Shown: positions 25,283 to 33,416 of the stretch, piece by piece
Layout: each line of letters opens with the position of its first letter
How positions within the stretch are numbered: position 1 is the first letter of the stretch
Assembly (NCBI GenBank): GCA_016868775.1
Contig: VGFT01000005.1
Coordinates: 1 to 64,000, forward strand
DNA length: 64,000 nt
Direction: 5' to 3'
Source of the DNA: Bacteroidota bacterium
GTDB taxonomy: Bacteria > Bacteroidota > Bacteroidia > Chitinophagales > Chitinophagaceae
The notes under the pieces: model-generated
What the model was told of the DNA's origin: nothing
Seen by the model: only the letters and a program-made list of their open reading frames with translations
Database searches by the model: none
Translations under genes and position numbers: made by a program

Positions 25283-25861
25283 ATGAAAAATATTCTCACT
25301 TTCCTCGCCATCGTTCTCACCTTGAACCTGGCCGCCCAACAAACCACCACGTTTGCTGTTTCCGGTAATTGCGGCATGTGTAAGTCTCGCATCGAGAAGG
25401 CTGCCAAAGAAGCCGGCGCAACCGCAGCCAGCTGGAACACGGAATCCAAACAATTGACCGTCACCCTGCCTGCCAACATCACCTTGGCATCCATCCAACA
25501 AAAAGTTGCTGCCGTAGGGCACGACAATGCCGGCGCCAAAGCAACCGATGAGGTTTACAACAAACTTCATGGCTGCTGCAAATACGATCGCAACGGCGCG
25601 GTCGAATCAAAAGATAAAACCAAAGAATCTTGCTGCCAATCGGGTGAGTCGTGCAAGCACGATGAGGCGGCGAGTGCTGGTTCCTGTTGTGACAAGCCTT
25701 GTTGCAAAGACGGGAAATGCGCCAATTGCGGCGATTGTTGCAAAGACGGGAAATGCACCAAAGGCGGCGATTGTTGCAAGTCGGACGCGGGAAAAAGTTG
25801 TTTGGACGGCAAATGCAGCAAGCCGGGCCACGCAGGAAAAGATTGTTGCAAGAAATCCTAA
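25283..25861 (+). CDS. Exported HMA domain fused to a Cys-rich metallothionein-like tail
   Basis: 192 residues. Signal peptide MKNILTFLAIVLTLNLAAQ. Residues about 20-85 form a heavy-metal-associated domain with the soft-metal site GNCGMCKSRIEKAAKEAG. The remaining 98 residues hold about 20 Cys, mostly as CC pairs and CCKDGKC units, with Lys, Asp and Gly between them. Known HMA domains bind Cu(I) or Zn; the tail looks like a bacterial metallothionein-style metal sponge. Placing it outside the cytoplasm is unusual. The gene ends TAATG, coupled to the next HMA gene. Two 36-bp repeats encode part of the tail. Confidence 0.8.
   Translation: MKNILTFLAIVLTLNLAAQQTTTFAVSGNCGMCKSRIEKAAKEAGATAASWNTESKQLTVTLPANITLASIQQKVAAVGHDNAGAKATDEVYNKLHGCCKYDRNGAVESKDKTKESCCQSGESCKHDEAASAGSCCDKPCCKDGKCANCGDCCKDGKCTKGGDCCKSDAGKSCLDGKCSKPGHAGKDCCKKS
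25701..25780 (+). repeat. Two 36-bp tandem repeats plus partial third in the Cys-rich tail
   Basis: 25701-25736 and 25737-25772 are near-identical and begin GTTGCAAAGACGGGAAATGC; a third copy starts at 25773 and diverges after 8 bases. They translate as CCKDGKCANCGD, CCKDGKCTKGGD and CCKSDAGKSC. The copies show that the tail grew by in-frame duplication of a 12-residue metal-binding unit. Confidence 0.85.
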
Positions 25862-26379
25862 TGTCACAAAGTTCCTTTCGTAAGGTCGCCGGATTAACGA
25901 CGACCTTACTCTTTTTTGTGTTTCCGCTTTGCGCACAGTTCAGTCAGGGTCGGCTGCAGGCTACGGGACTGACTTGTGCTCTTTGTAGCAAATCTATCCA
26001 TCAGGCATTAGATCAACTTCCATTCACTGAATCGGTCAACCCCGATTTGAAGTCCTCCTCTTTCGATATTCGATTCAAGATGGGGCAACCGGTGTCCGCT
26101 TTATCGATCCGAACAGCTGTGGAAGATGCGGGTTTTTTTGTTGGTCAACTGCGTCTAGAACCGACGTCGGATATAATGGATTCCTTACGTTCCGGGAATC
26201 CATTTCAGTCAGCCGGTATTATTTATCGCCTGCTCGAGGAATGGCGCGAAGGAAAACGACTTTTGGTGATTGGAAAAGGGTTTCTTACTGAAAAAGAGTA
26301 CAAGCGTCTTGATGGTCGTTATCCGGAATTGAGTAAGGAGGTAGATTCAGTTGTCTATTTACTGCCCGAAAAGAAATGA
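25861..26379 (+). CDS. Exported HMA-domain protein
   Basis: 172 residues. Signal peptide SSFRKVAGLTTTLLFFVFPLCAQ. The HMA signature is GLTCALCSKSIHQAL (about residues 37-51), with CxxC for soft metals. After the domain a helical region and VIGKGFLTEKEYKRLD follow, unrecognised. ATG 25861 overlaps the TAA of the previous gene, so I reject the upstream in-frame start at 25699 inside that gene. Overlaps the thioredoxin-like gene by 4 nt. Likely a periplasmic metal chaperone working with its neighbours. Confidence 0.8.
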   Translation: MSQSSFRKVAGLTTTLLFFVFPLCAQFSQGRLQATGLTCALCSKSIHQALDQLPFTESVNPDLKSSSFDIRFKMGQPVSALSIRTAVEDAGFFVGQLRLEPTSDIMDSLRSGNPFQSAGIIYRLLEEWREGKRLLVIGKGFLTEKEYKRLDGRYPELSKEVDSVVYLLPEKK

Positions 26380-26864
26380 TCACGTCTATTCGAATATTTC
26401 TTCTTGCCTGTTTCTGGTTCTCCGTCAGCAATGCAGCTGCACAGTTTTTAAATGGGAAAAAAGCGTTTCCCCTTGTCCTTCCTGATCCTTCGGGGAAGGT
26501 TATTTCATTGGACTCGCTCCAGGGGAAATGGGTCTTGGTTGATTTTTGGGCTTCTTGGTGCGGTCCTTGCCGGTTGGCCAATCGGACGGTTCGCAAGTAT
26601 TATCCCCAATGGAAAAAAAATGGCATAGAGGTTCTGGGCGTTTCTCTGGATGAAAATCGTACCGGGTGGATCAAGGCCATTAAAAAGGACCGGATTCATT
26701 GGCTGCAGGTCAACACGCCGGCTCAGTGGGACAGTCAGCTGGTCCTTCAATGGAACGTTGAGCGGATCCCTACGACCTATTTGATCGATCCCAGTGGCGT
26801 GATCCGTGCCACCAACCCGGATCCAAAGGAAATCCTTTCCTTGATCTCAAAAAGTAAGCCATGA
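26376..26864 (+). CDS. TlpA-like exported thioredoxin
   Basis: 162 residues. A signal peptide or anchor (IRIFLLACFWFSVSNAAA) precedes a thioredoxin fold: WVLVDFWASWCGPCRLAN holds the CGPC redox site, GVSLDENRTGW the TlpA/ResA insertion, and RIPTTYLIDPSGVI the cis-Pro loop (IPTT). Such proteins keep periplasmic Cys reduced, including those of copper proteins. That fits its place between an HMA-domain gene and an outer-membrane protein gene, with ATGA overlaps on both sides. Confidence 0.9.
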   Translation: MITSIRIFLLACFWFSVSNAAAQFLNGKKAFPLVLPDPSGKVISLDSLQGKWVLVDFWASWCGPCRLANRTVRKYYPQWKKNGIEVLGVSLDENRTGWIKAIKKDRIHWLQVNTPAQWDSQLVLQWNVERIPTTYLIDPSGVIRATNPDPKEILSLISKSKP

Positions 26865-27682
26865 TCCGATCGGTTTTATGTTGGTTTCTTTTTACTGCAC
26901 AGGCATTATCGGCACAGGAACTCTATGTTTTTTCCGATCCGGCCTCCAACATTCCGGCCCGCTCCGTCAATGTAAAACTTAAGACGCATGGCGTGGGTAC
27001 TGACATGATCTTCGGGCGAAATGCTTACCGGGTGATGCCACAGGTAATGGCCGGACTTACCAAAAAAATACAACTGCGCTTCTCGGCCTCGGCCTCCAAC
27101 ATGCATACGAAATCCCTGGAGACCGAGTCAATCAACCTGGGTGCGAAATATCGTTTTTTATCCCTCGATGGCATCCATCAGCACTTCCGTATGGCTACTT
27201 ATGTTGATGGCAGCATCACCCGAATTCCGTTTCATTACGAGGAGATCACGCTGATGGGGGATAAGACTGGGGTGGAGGTTGGTCTGATCGCCACACAGCT
27301 GTGGCATAAACTGGCGGTATCGGGAACCGTGAGTCGAACAGAAGTATTGGATAAATCCAGAAATGACGGATTGGTTTATTTCCCCAAAAGACAATATCAA
27401 TCGCTCAACTACTCCCTCTCTGCGGGATATCTGCTTCTGCCAAGGGAGTACAAAAATTACAAACAGCCAAATCTCAACATTTATGTGGAGCTGCTCGGTC
27501 AGCGGTTGATCGGAACTGATCTGAATTATATTGATCTTGCACCGGCTTTGCAGCTGATCTTGAACAGTCGAATCAAGGTAAATGTAGGCAGGCGTTATCA
27601 GCTGCAGGGAAATATGCAGCGGATGGCCTCTCAGAGCTGGCTGTTTAGCGTGGAGACCAGCTTTTTACAGGTCTGGAAATAA
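26861..27682 (+). CDS. Exported protein, probable outer-membrane beta barrel of the metal cassette
   Basis: 273 residues. Signal peptide MIRSVLCWFLFTAQALSAQ. Alternating hydrophobic strands throughout (INLGAKYRFLSL, LAVSGTVSRTEVL, YSLSAGYLLLP, LNIYVELLGQRLIG, WLFSVETSFLQVWK) with a terminal aromatic strand indicate a small outer-membrane barrel. I do not recognise the family. It overlaps the thioredoxin gene by 4 nt and ends the cassette. It converges with the transporter-like gene, leaving one base between stops. Confidence 0.65.
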   Translation: MIRSVLCWFLFTAQALSAQELYVFSDPASNIPARSVNVKLKTHGVGTDMIFGRNAYRVMPQVMAGLTKKIQLRFSASASNMHTKSLETESINLGAKYRFLSLDGIHQHFRMATYVDGSITRIPFHYEEITLMGDKTGVEVGLIATQLWHKLAVSGTVSRTEVLDKSRNDGLVYFPKRQYQSLNYSLSAGYLLLPREYKNYKQPNLNIYVELLGQRLIGTDLNYIDLAPALQLILNSRIKVNVGRRYQLQGNMQRMASQSWLFSVETSFLQVWK

Positions 27683-27683
27683 G

Positions 27684-28460
27684 TTACCTTTTTTTTGTAA
27701 GTGTTCGGAAGGAAAATCCCACGGCAACATAGTAATCGGTTGCCGCTTCGGTAAGTCCGTAGGATCCCGACAGATCGATCTTGGTATCATCGGTAAAATA
27801 ATAGGCCAATCCCCCCGCGATCGAGTGTTGCGGAGCACTACCTTTTCGAACCGATCCCCAAAGCTCTACGTACCCGTATCCATTTTTCCCAATATTATAT
27901 CCTGGAGCAAAGGTGTAGATCCAATCGGGCGTATCGCTGAAACCGTCCCATTCCGCCCCCACGTTATATCCAACTGCGGCCCGCTCACTCAAGGTGTTTT
28001 GCATCACAAAACGGAAATTCGGCGCCCATTTTGGCGTCTGAAAAACGGCTCCGCCCCAGCGGGGCAAAGCGGTATGTGCGATCAGCGATGTCTTAGGCCG
28101 CAAGCCCTTCTCTTCGGCCAAGGCCAATTTCCCGCCAAACTGGATCGGCAGCAGACCGGTCTTTCGGTTGGCGATCGTGGTGCCTGATTTAATTTGAATG
28201 GTCTGCATTTCAGTGATCATCCGAAATTCAAATCGCTCGTTCAGTCCATATTTCCAAAGAGCCGTTGGATGAACCCATTGCGTGAGTCCATCTACCTTTT
28301 CGAGGTTAAATCCTAACTCGGCTTGTAGGTAGTTTTTTTTGGTGAGGTAGGGCGACTCGGTCTGATCCGGCCGGTCCGTTTCCATACGGCCCGTCTGCTG
28401 GGCCAGTAACTCGTAACTCGCCGACAGAAATAAGGTCAGGGTAATAAACGATTTTTTCAT
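27684..28460 (-). CDS. Outer-membrane transporter-like protein (phenol MetA degradation family)
   Basis: 258 residues. Signal peptide MKKSFITLTLFLSASYELLAQ. The motif METDRPDQTESPY followed by YLQAELGF, and later beta strands FEFRMITEMQ, YVELWGSVRKG and YYVAVGFSFRT, fit the Bacteroidota branch of the MetA-pathway putative transporters, which form outer-membrane barrels. The start is 2 nt after the stop of the ATP-grasp-like gene, so it is the last gene of the ligase operon. It could export or import that pathway's product or substrate. This functional link is inference. Confidence 0.68.
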   Translation of the reverse strand: MKKSFITLTLFLSASYELLAQQTGRMETDRPDQTESPYLTKKNYLQAELGFNLEKVDGLTQWVHPTALWKYGLNERFEFRMITEMQTIQIKSGTTIANRKTGLLPIQFGGKLALAEEKGLRPKTSLIAHTALPRWGGAVFQTPKWAPNFRFVMQNTLSERAAVGYNVGAEWDGFSDTPDWIYTFAPGYNIGKNGYGYVELWGSVRKGSAPQHSIAGGLAYYFTDDTKIDLSGSYGLTEAATDYYVAVGFSFRTLTKKR

Positions 28461-28462
28461 AT

Positions 28463-29668
28463 TTATCCTGCTCTCGATTCAAAAAAACAAACGCTGCCCC
28501 CCACCCAACTACGATCTTTATTATACCGCGTGCCAATCATTTTGCCTTTGCTCAGGCGTGCTAGATTCAAGGTAGGAATTGGCCGAGAGGCATTCGGTGG
28601 CCAGAAATAAAACAGCCGGATCTCCACTTTTGCCGGGTCGTCAGGCGTCGGGATCAAAGGCGCATAGGTTACTTTTTGTTGCAAGATCCAGTTTTCGGGA
28701 TCGGGGATGTTGGCAAGGTCCCCCGGACTTGGGTCAATGATCACTCCTTGTCCGGCAAAAGAAAATAACGGCTTTAGCACGAATTGACTCAGATCGGCCG
28801 GGATTTGCTTGACCTCGTTTAAAAAATAGGTTTTGGGCACACCCGGATGATGCAGATAAGGAAGCAAGAATTTACTGACCCGGTAAAACCAGTGGGGATG
28901 TGGACACCATTCCACGGAATGACACCCGGAAAGAAGTGCCCCTTGATTCCGGATGCGATCCGGTTGCTGCTCCAACTCGTCAAAAATGATCCGGTTATAG
29001 ATCCGTTTTATCGGATGCCAGGTGCCATTTCGTTCATAGAACAGATCACCGTTTTTCTCCCGCAGTTCCGTTAGGCAAGCAATGGGGATCTTGAGTAGTT
29101 CCGATGTGATGTAAAAGTCGATTCGGGTTTTTTGTTGATCCGGCACTATTTCCAACAAGACCACCTCTTTTGGGTCATGCTCTCCCAAAATGATTTGCCG
29201 TAGCAGTTGTTGATAGCTCGCTTGGTCGAGGCCACTCAAAAAGGGACTGAATGAGGGATCGAGGTCAAAAAACTCCCGGTAGGCGTTGGCCAATAGGGAC
29301 TGATAGCCAAAGAGTGTTGGGAATCCCTGTAGTTCGATGAGTTGAGGTGAAAATTGCCCCGTTTCCTGGCTGCAAACGCCAAAATCAAAGGCAAGAAAAT
29401 CGGGCCGCCCCTCGTTTCCGGGGATCTTCCATCGCTCGGGTATGGAACGCTGTGTCGCTTTCATGAAATCCGGCTCCAAGATCCGATCAATCACGTACTC
29501 GCAGGTATCGAGGAGTTGCTGCGTAAAGGAACGATCGATAAACACGGGAGTCTCTGCAACCCGAAAATCCAATGCGCCCGGATAGTTCCGCTCGAATTCT
29601 TGCAACAGGCGCTCGTAGGCGGCCGAATCGAAGGATCGGTTAAAGGAATGACGGATCGGTTGGATCAT
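28463..29668 (-). CDS. Divergent ATP-grasp-like ligase of unknown family
   Basis: 401 residues, no signal peptide. The C-terminal third shows ATP-grasp features: FVLKPLFSFAGQGV (Lys 299 and glycine loop), NWILQQKV (about 326-333, adenine-side hinge), VEIRLFYFW (348-356) and RLSKGKMIGTRYNKDRSWVGG with possible metal and phosphate contacts. The N-terminal 280 residues, including RPDFLAFDFGVC and PQLIELQGFPTLFGYQ, are unfamiliar and may bind the substrate. I know no named family for it. It sits between the amidotransferase (50 nt upstream) and the transporter gene (2 nt downstream). Amide-bond formation is inferred from fold and context. Confidence 0.6.
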   Translation of the reverse strand: MIQPIRHSFNRSFDSAAYERLLQEFERNYPGALDFRVAETPVFIDRSFTQQLLDTCEYVIDRILEPDFMKATQRSIPERWKIPGNEGRPDFLAFDFGVCSQETGQFSPQLIELQGFPTLFGYQSLLANAYREFFDLDPSFSPFLSGLDQASYQQLLRQIILGEHDPKEVVLLEIVPDQQKTRIDFYITSELLKIPIACLTELREKNGDLFYERNGTWHPIKRIYNRIIFDELEQQPDRIRNQGALLSGCHSVEWCPHPHWFYRVSKFLLPYLHHPGVPKTYFLNEVKQIPADLSQFVLKPLFSFAGQGVIIDPSPGDLANIPDPENWILQQKVTYAPLIPTPDDPAKVEIRLFYFWPPNASRPIPTLNLARLSKGKMIGTRYNKDRSWVGGSVCFFESRAG

Positions 29669-29718
29669 CTGACAAATTCAGTCAGTAAGATACGTCATTG
29701 GATAGATTGAGTCAAGCA

Positions 29719-30564
29719 TCAGGGGGTTACTCCCAGCAAGCTTTCTGCAGCCTGGTTCAGGAAGTTTGGAATCACCTGCGCATAGGTGAGTCGAATCTTG
29801 TCCTCATCCTCCAAATGGTCCAACATGCGCTGCCATTTTTCCTCTCCATGGTGCTCGATCACTTGTTGCTTTTTTTCTTCCTGCATCAGGTATAACCGCA
29901 TCCCCTCCGGATCGGCTTCCGGATGAAACTGGGTGCCGATCATCCACGGGTTGATACGTGCGGCCATCAATGCTCTTTCAAAAGTTACATGGGGACGCTC
30001 TTTTTCCAGGCAAAGGGTCATGCCGCCCATTTCCGCCAGCCGGTCTTCGTTCGGGTGAATGACTTGATAATCCCGACTGTCAACCACATAAAATGGTTCC
30101 GATAATCCTTCAAAGGTCGATTCTTCCCTTCCGCCGCTGAGTCGATGCACGGGAAATACGCCAAAGGCAGTGCTGTGTCTTTTACAAACCATGCCCAATT
30201 TCAAGTGGCGGCATGCCAATTGAAACGAGTGGCAAATAAAGAAGACAAATTTTTTCTGGGTCGAATCGGGGTTTTGGTTGTGGCGCACGAGTGCATCGAG
30301 CCAACGACACCAACCGATGTCCCAATCTTCATAGCGGGTAGATAAGGGATCTCCCGGTCCGCCGGTCGACAAATAGACATCGTAATCCATCCCCGGTAAA
30401 GCGCCTTGCAGGCGTACCTCAAACGTATCTATGCTTAGTTCGATTTGCTCTCGGCTCGACCATTCGTGTAGGATCTGATGGATGCAGCGCATTCCTTGAT
30501 TCGGTACTCCCTGATAGAGATCCAAAATGGCTACTCGCAAACAGGGCGCAGGGGAGGCAATCAT
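29719..30564 (-). CDS. Class I glutamine amidotransferase-like protein
   Basis: 281 residues from ATG 30564. The GATase1 triad is present: Cys111 in FFICHSFQLAC, His215 and Glu217 in GTQFHPEADPEG. The opening VAILDLYQGVPNQGMRCI is shared by a stand-alone group of such proteins. Family members release ammonia from glutamine or, in related forms, hydrolyse gamma-glutamyl bonds; which applies here is unknown. A GTG at 30624 would add 20 residues without a recognisable segment. Third from the end of the ligase operon. Confidence 0.82.
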   Translation of the reverse strand: MIASPAPCLRVAILDLYQGVPNQGMRCIHQILHEWSSREQIELSIDTFEVRLQGALPGMDYDVYLSTGGPGDPLSTRYEDWDIGWCRWLDALVRHNQNPDSTQKKFVFFICHSFQLACRHLKLGMVCKRHSTAFGVFPVHRLSGGREESTFEGLSEPFYVVDSRDYQVIHPNEDRLAEMGGMTLCLEKERPHVTFERALMAARINPWMIGTQFHPEADPEGMRLYLMQEEKKQQVIEHHGEEKWQRMLDHLEDEDKIRLTYAQVIPNFLNQAAESLLGVTP

Positions 30565-30635
30565 GGCGCAAACATAGCTGAATTCACATCCGCAGGTGGT
30601 GATCGGTTGCGGGAGATTCTCCACAACTTATGGAT

Positions 30636-32300
30636 TTATTTTTTCTGATAAACGGCTTTTCCGTTTAAGTAAGTGGCAAGGACTTGTGTTTGTATGATTT
30701 TTTCAGGATCCACTTGCATCAGGTCTTGATCCAGCACTACAAAATCGGCCCATTTCCCTTTTTCAAGGCTTCCTTTGGTTTTTTCTTCGAAACTTCCTTT
30801 TGCAGCCCATATGGTCATTCCACGAAGTGCCTGTTCCCGCGTCAGGGCAAATTCAGGCAGAAAGCCATCGCTGGGCCATCCGGCGGCATCCTTACGAATC
30901 ACGGCACTGTAAAATGTTTTTATCGGCGAAATATCTTCCACCGGGAAATCTGTTCCCAGGGGCATCCAGCCGTTCTGTTCCAGCAAGGTTTGATAGGCGT
31001 ATGCGTGTTTGATGCGTTCACTTCCCAATCGACGCTCGGCCCAATACATGTCGGAGGTGGCGTGGGTGGGTTGTACCGAGGGGATCACCCGCAGCTGACG
31101 GAAAAGTACCAGGTCGTATGGATTCACGACTTGTGCATGCTCTATTCGCCAGCGTAAATTATTTCGTTTTGGTAAATACTTTGCGTAGGTGTTTAGGATC
31201 ACGCGGTTTCCGCTGTCGCCAATGGCGTGGGTGCAGAGTTGCCATTCCTTTTCGAGCGACCACTTGGCAACGGAATCGAAATGTGCTGGCTGACTCAGCA
31301 AAAAGCCATAATGACCGGGTTGATCATGATACGCATGCAGCAAACAAGCTCCGCGCGAGCCCAGGGCACCATCTCCGTACACTTTGATGCTGTGAACGGT
31401 CATCCGATCGGTTTTGATCTTTCCGTTATCTTCTGCAAATCGGTAGTTCGTGGGGTCGTCGCTCAACATCACATTCAGCCGGATCAGCAGTTTTTCTTCC
31501 TCCTGCAGTTTCATTAGTTTTTTTACCTGAGAATGATGCAAGCCACAATCGGTAAGTGAGGTGAGTCCGGATTCAAAACAATTTCGTTGCGCCTGCAGCA
31601 TTGCGGAGGTGTATTCTTCTTCACTTGGGGCAGGGATCAATTTTGATACGCGGTCGACTGCGTTGTCGATCAGCAAACCGGTCAATTTACCCATTCGCGT
31701 CACGTATTCTCCTCCCACGATCGTATCGCCGGGTTGTACACCGGCCATTTTCAAGGCAGTTTGGTTGGCGAGTGCCGCATGACCGTCGATGCGGATGAGC
31801 AGTGCAGGACGATCCGGAAATAAATCGTTCAGCGCACGGTTATCAGGGAATTCCTTTACCGGCCAATCGTTTTGGTCCCAACCGCGACCAACGACCCAAC
31901 CGTTGGGTCGCTCGGAAAAAAATGATTTTGTCCGTTCAAGGGTTTCTTGCAAACTGGTGGTGCCTACCAGGTTCGCTTCCTGCAACCCCAGTGCATATTG
32001 AATAAAGTGCGCATGCGCATCATTGAGTCCGGGTACGATGGTTCGTCCCCCCATGTCTTTGATGGAATCCGATTTAAATTTTTGCTCGATGGATGCGCGG
32101 CTGCCGGTAGCGAGGATTTTTCCATCCCGTATGGCCATGGCCTCTGCAACGGAGAATACGGAATCCGCTGTATAGATGCGGGCGTTTACGATCAGACAAT
32201 CGGCTTGTTTCTTGAAGGAGCAGGCATGCAGGATGAACAGCAAGAAAAATCCACCCAGGCGACTTAGCCTGAAGGGGGGGAGGGAGGATCTAAAGTCCAT
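30636..32300 (-). CDS. Lipoprotein amidohydrolase (YtcJ-like, amidohydrolase family 3)
   Basis: 554 residues from ATG 32300. A signal peptide ends in LLFILHAC with lipobox Cys27. The TIM-barrel metallohydrolase signature PGLNDAHAHF (His96, His98) follows a short beta domain with VNARIYTADSVF and AMAIRDGKILATG. Later metal residues appear in WRIEHAQVV and LGTDFPVED. YtcJ-like enzymes hydrolyse amide or imidate bonds of small molecules; the lipid anchor places this one in the periplasm. It overlaps the carboxylate-amine ligase gene by 11 nt, so I reject the longer frame starting at 32465. Confidence 0.88.
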   Translation of the reverse strand: MDFRSSLPPFRLSRLGGFFLLFILHACSFKKQADCLIVNARIYTADSVFSVAEAMAIRDGKILATGSRASIEQKFKSDSIKDMGGRTIVPGLNDAHAHFIQYALGLQEANLVGTTSLQETLERTKSFFSERPNGWVVGRGWDQNDWPVKEFPDNRALNDLFPDRPALLIRIDGHAALANQTALKMAGVQPGDTIVGGEYVTRMGKLTGLLIDNAVDRVSKLIPAPSEEEYTSAMLQAQRNCFESGLTSLTDCGLHHSQVKKLMKLQEEEKLLIRLNVMLSDDPTNYRFAEDNGKIKTDRMTVHSIKVYGDGALGSRGACLLHAYHDQPGHYGFLLSQPAHFDSVAKWSLEKEWQLCTHAIGDSGNRVILNTYAKYLPKRNNLRWRIEHAQVVNPYDLVLFRQLRVIPSVQPTHATSDMYWAERRLGSERIKHAYAYQTLLEQNGWMPLGTDFPVEDISPIKTFYSAVIRKDAAGWPSDGFLPEFALTREQALRGMTIWAAKGSFEEKTKGSLEKGKWADFVVLDQDLMQVDPEKIIQTQVLATYLNGKAVYQKK

Positions 32301-33399
32301 GTAGAAATTGTTGATGGATATAATGAGCGACTGCCTTGAGGTCTTTGGTTTGTTCATGGATGCGGAGTTGTCGGTCGGCTCCGGTTCCATTTTCCAGTAT
32401 GGTTTGAACTCTTTCAATGCGGTGGCGACTTCCCAGTTGATCCAGCACCGGGTCCAGAAAGTCAAGTAATTCGCCGATCAGGATTCGGGCACTTACTTCC
32501 TCTTCTTTGCCAAAGTCGATCAGATTTCCATCCACCCCATAGCGGCTGGCCCGCCATTTGTTCTCGTTTAGCAAGGCACGGGAGTATTGTATGAAATTCA
32601 GGTTCTTGGATCGAAGCATATAGATGCGAGCGCAGATCGCCTGGAACAAGGAGGCGATGGTGATGGTTTCCTCCACCGTCATCGGAATGTCACAGATCCG
32701 GAACTCGACTGTATTGAAAAAGGGGTGTACGCGCAGGTCCCACCAAATCTTTTTGGCATTGTCGATGCAATTGGTCTTGATGAGCAACTTCACATAATTG
32801 TCATATGCTTCGATGCTGTCAAAGGCATCCGGAATGCCGGTGCGCGGAAATTTGTCAAAGACTTTGGTGCGGTAGGATTTGTAGCCGGTCTTTCGTCCTT
32901 CCCAGAAAGGCGAATTGGTGCTAAGGGCGAAGATGTGGGGTAAAAAATAGCGCGTGCTGTTGGCAATGTGGTTGGCCATTTCCCGGCTCTCCATGCCTAC
33001 GTGCACGTGCAGGCCGAAGATCAGGTTGCTGCGGGCAGCGTCTTGTAATTCATTTACGATCTCGCTGTAGCGGACATGTTCGGTGATCAGTTGGCTTTCC
33101 CAGTGGCTGAACGGGTGCGTGCCGGCAGCGCCCATGGCAAAGCCCAGGTTATGGGCAATTCCATGGATGCATTTCCGGAGGTTTGAAACATCCTGAAAGG
33201 CCTCATCGGCATCCGCGCAGATATCGGTTCCAACCTCCACGACCGCTTGGTGCATCTCGGCCTTTACTTTTTCCTTAAGCAGTTTATGGCCCTCCTGTAC
33301 GATCTGTTGTTCATGGCTTTTCAATTCCAGTGTGGTGGGATCCAGCACCATGTATTCTTCTTCTACTCCGATCGTGAATGTTTTATAATTCAGTGCCAT
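32290..33399 (-). CDS. Carboxylate-amine ligase (YbdK/GCS2 family)
   Basis: 369 residues. FTIGVEEEYMVLDP at the N-terminus and NLIFGLHVHVGMES are signatures of the glutamate-cysteine ligase family 2 (YbdK) fold, a glutamine-synthetase-like ATP-dependent amide ligase. Other conserved parts are AAGTHPFSHW, WWDLRVHPFFNTVEFRICD and ENKWRASRYGVDG. E. coli YbdK has only weak glutamate-cysteine ligase activity, and physiological substrates are mostly unknown. It is 17 nt after the RimK-like ATP-grasp gene and overlaps the amidohydrolase gene, so all act in one operon. Confidence 0.92.
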   Translation of the reverse strand: MALNYKTFTIGVEEEYMVLDPTTLELKSHEQQIVQEGHKLLKEKVKAEMHQAVVEVGTDICADADEAFQDVSNLRKCIHGIAHNLGFAMGAAGTHPFSHWESQLITEHVRYSEIVNELQDAARSNLIFGLHVHVGMESREMANHIANSTRYFLPHIFALSTNSPFWEGRKTGYKSYRTKVFDKFPRTGIPDAFDSIEAYDNYVKLLIKTNCIDNAKKIWWDLRVHPFFNTVEFRICDIPMTVEETITIASLFQAICARIYMLRSKNLNFIQYSRALLNENKWRASRYGVDGNLIDFGKEEEVSARILIGELLDFLDPVLDQLGSRHRIERVQTILENGTGADRQLRIHEQTKDLKAVAHYIHQQFLHGL

Positions 33400-33416
33400 A
33401 GGAGGGTGATTTGAAA

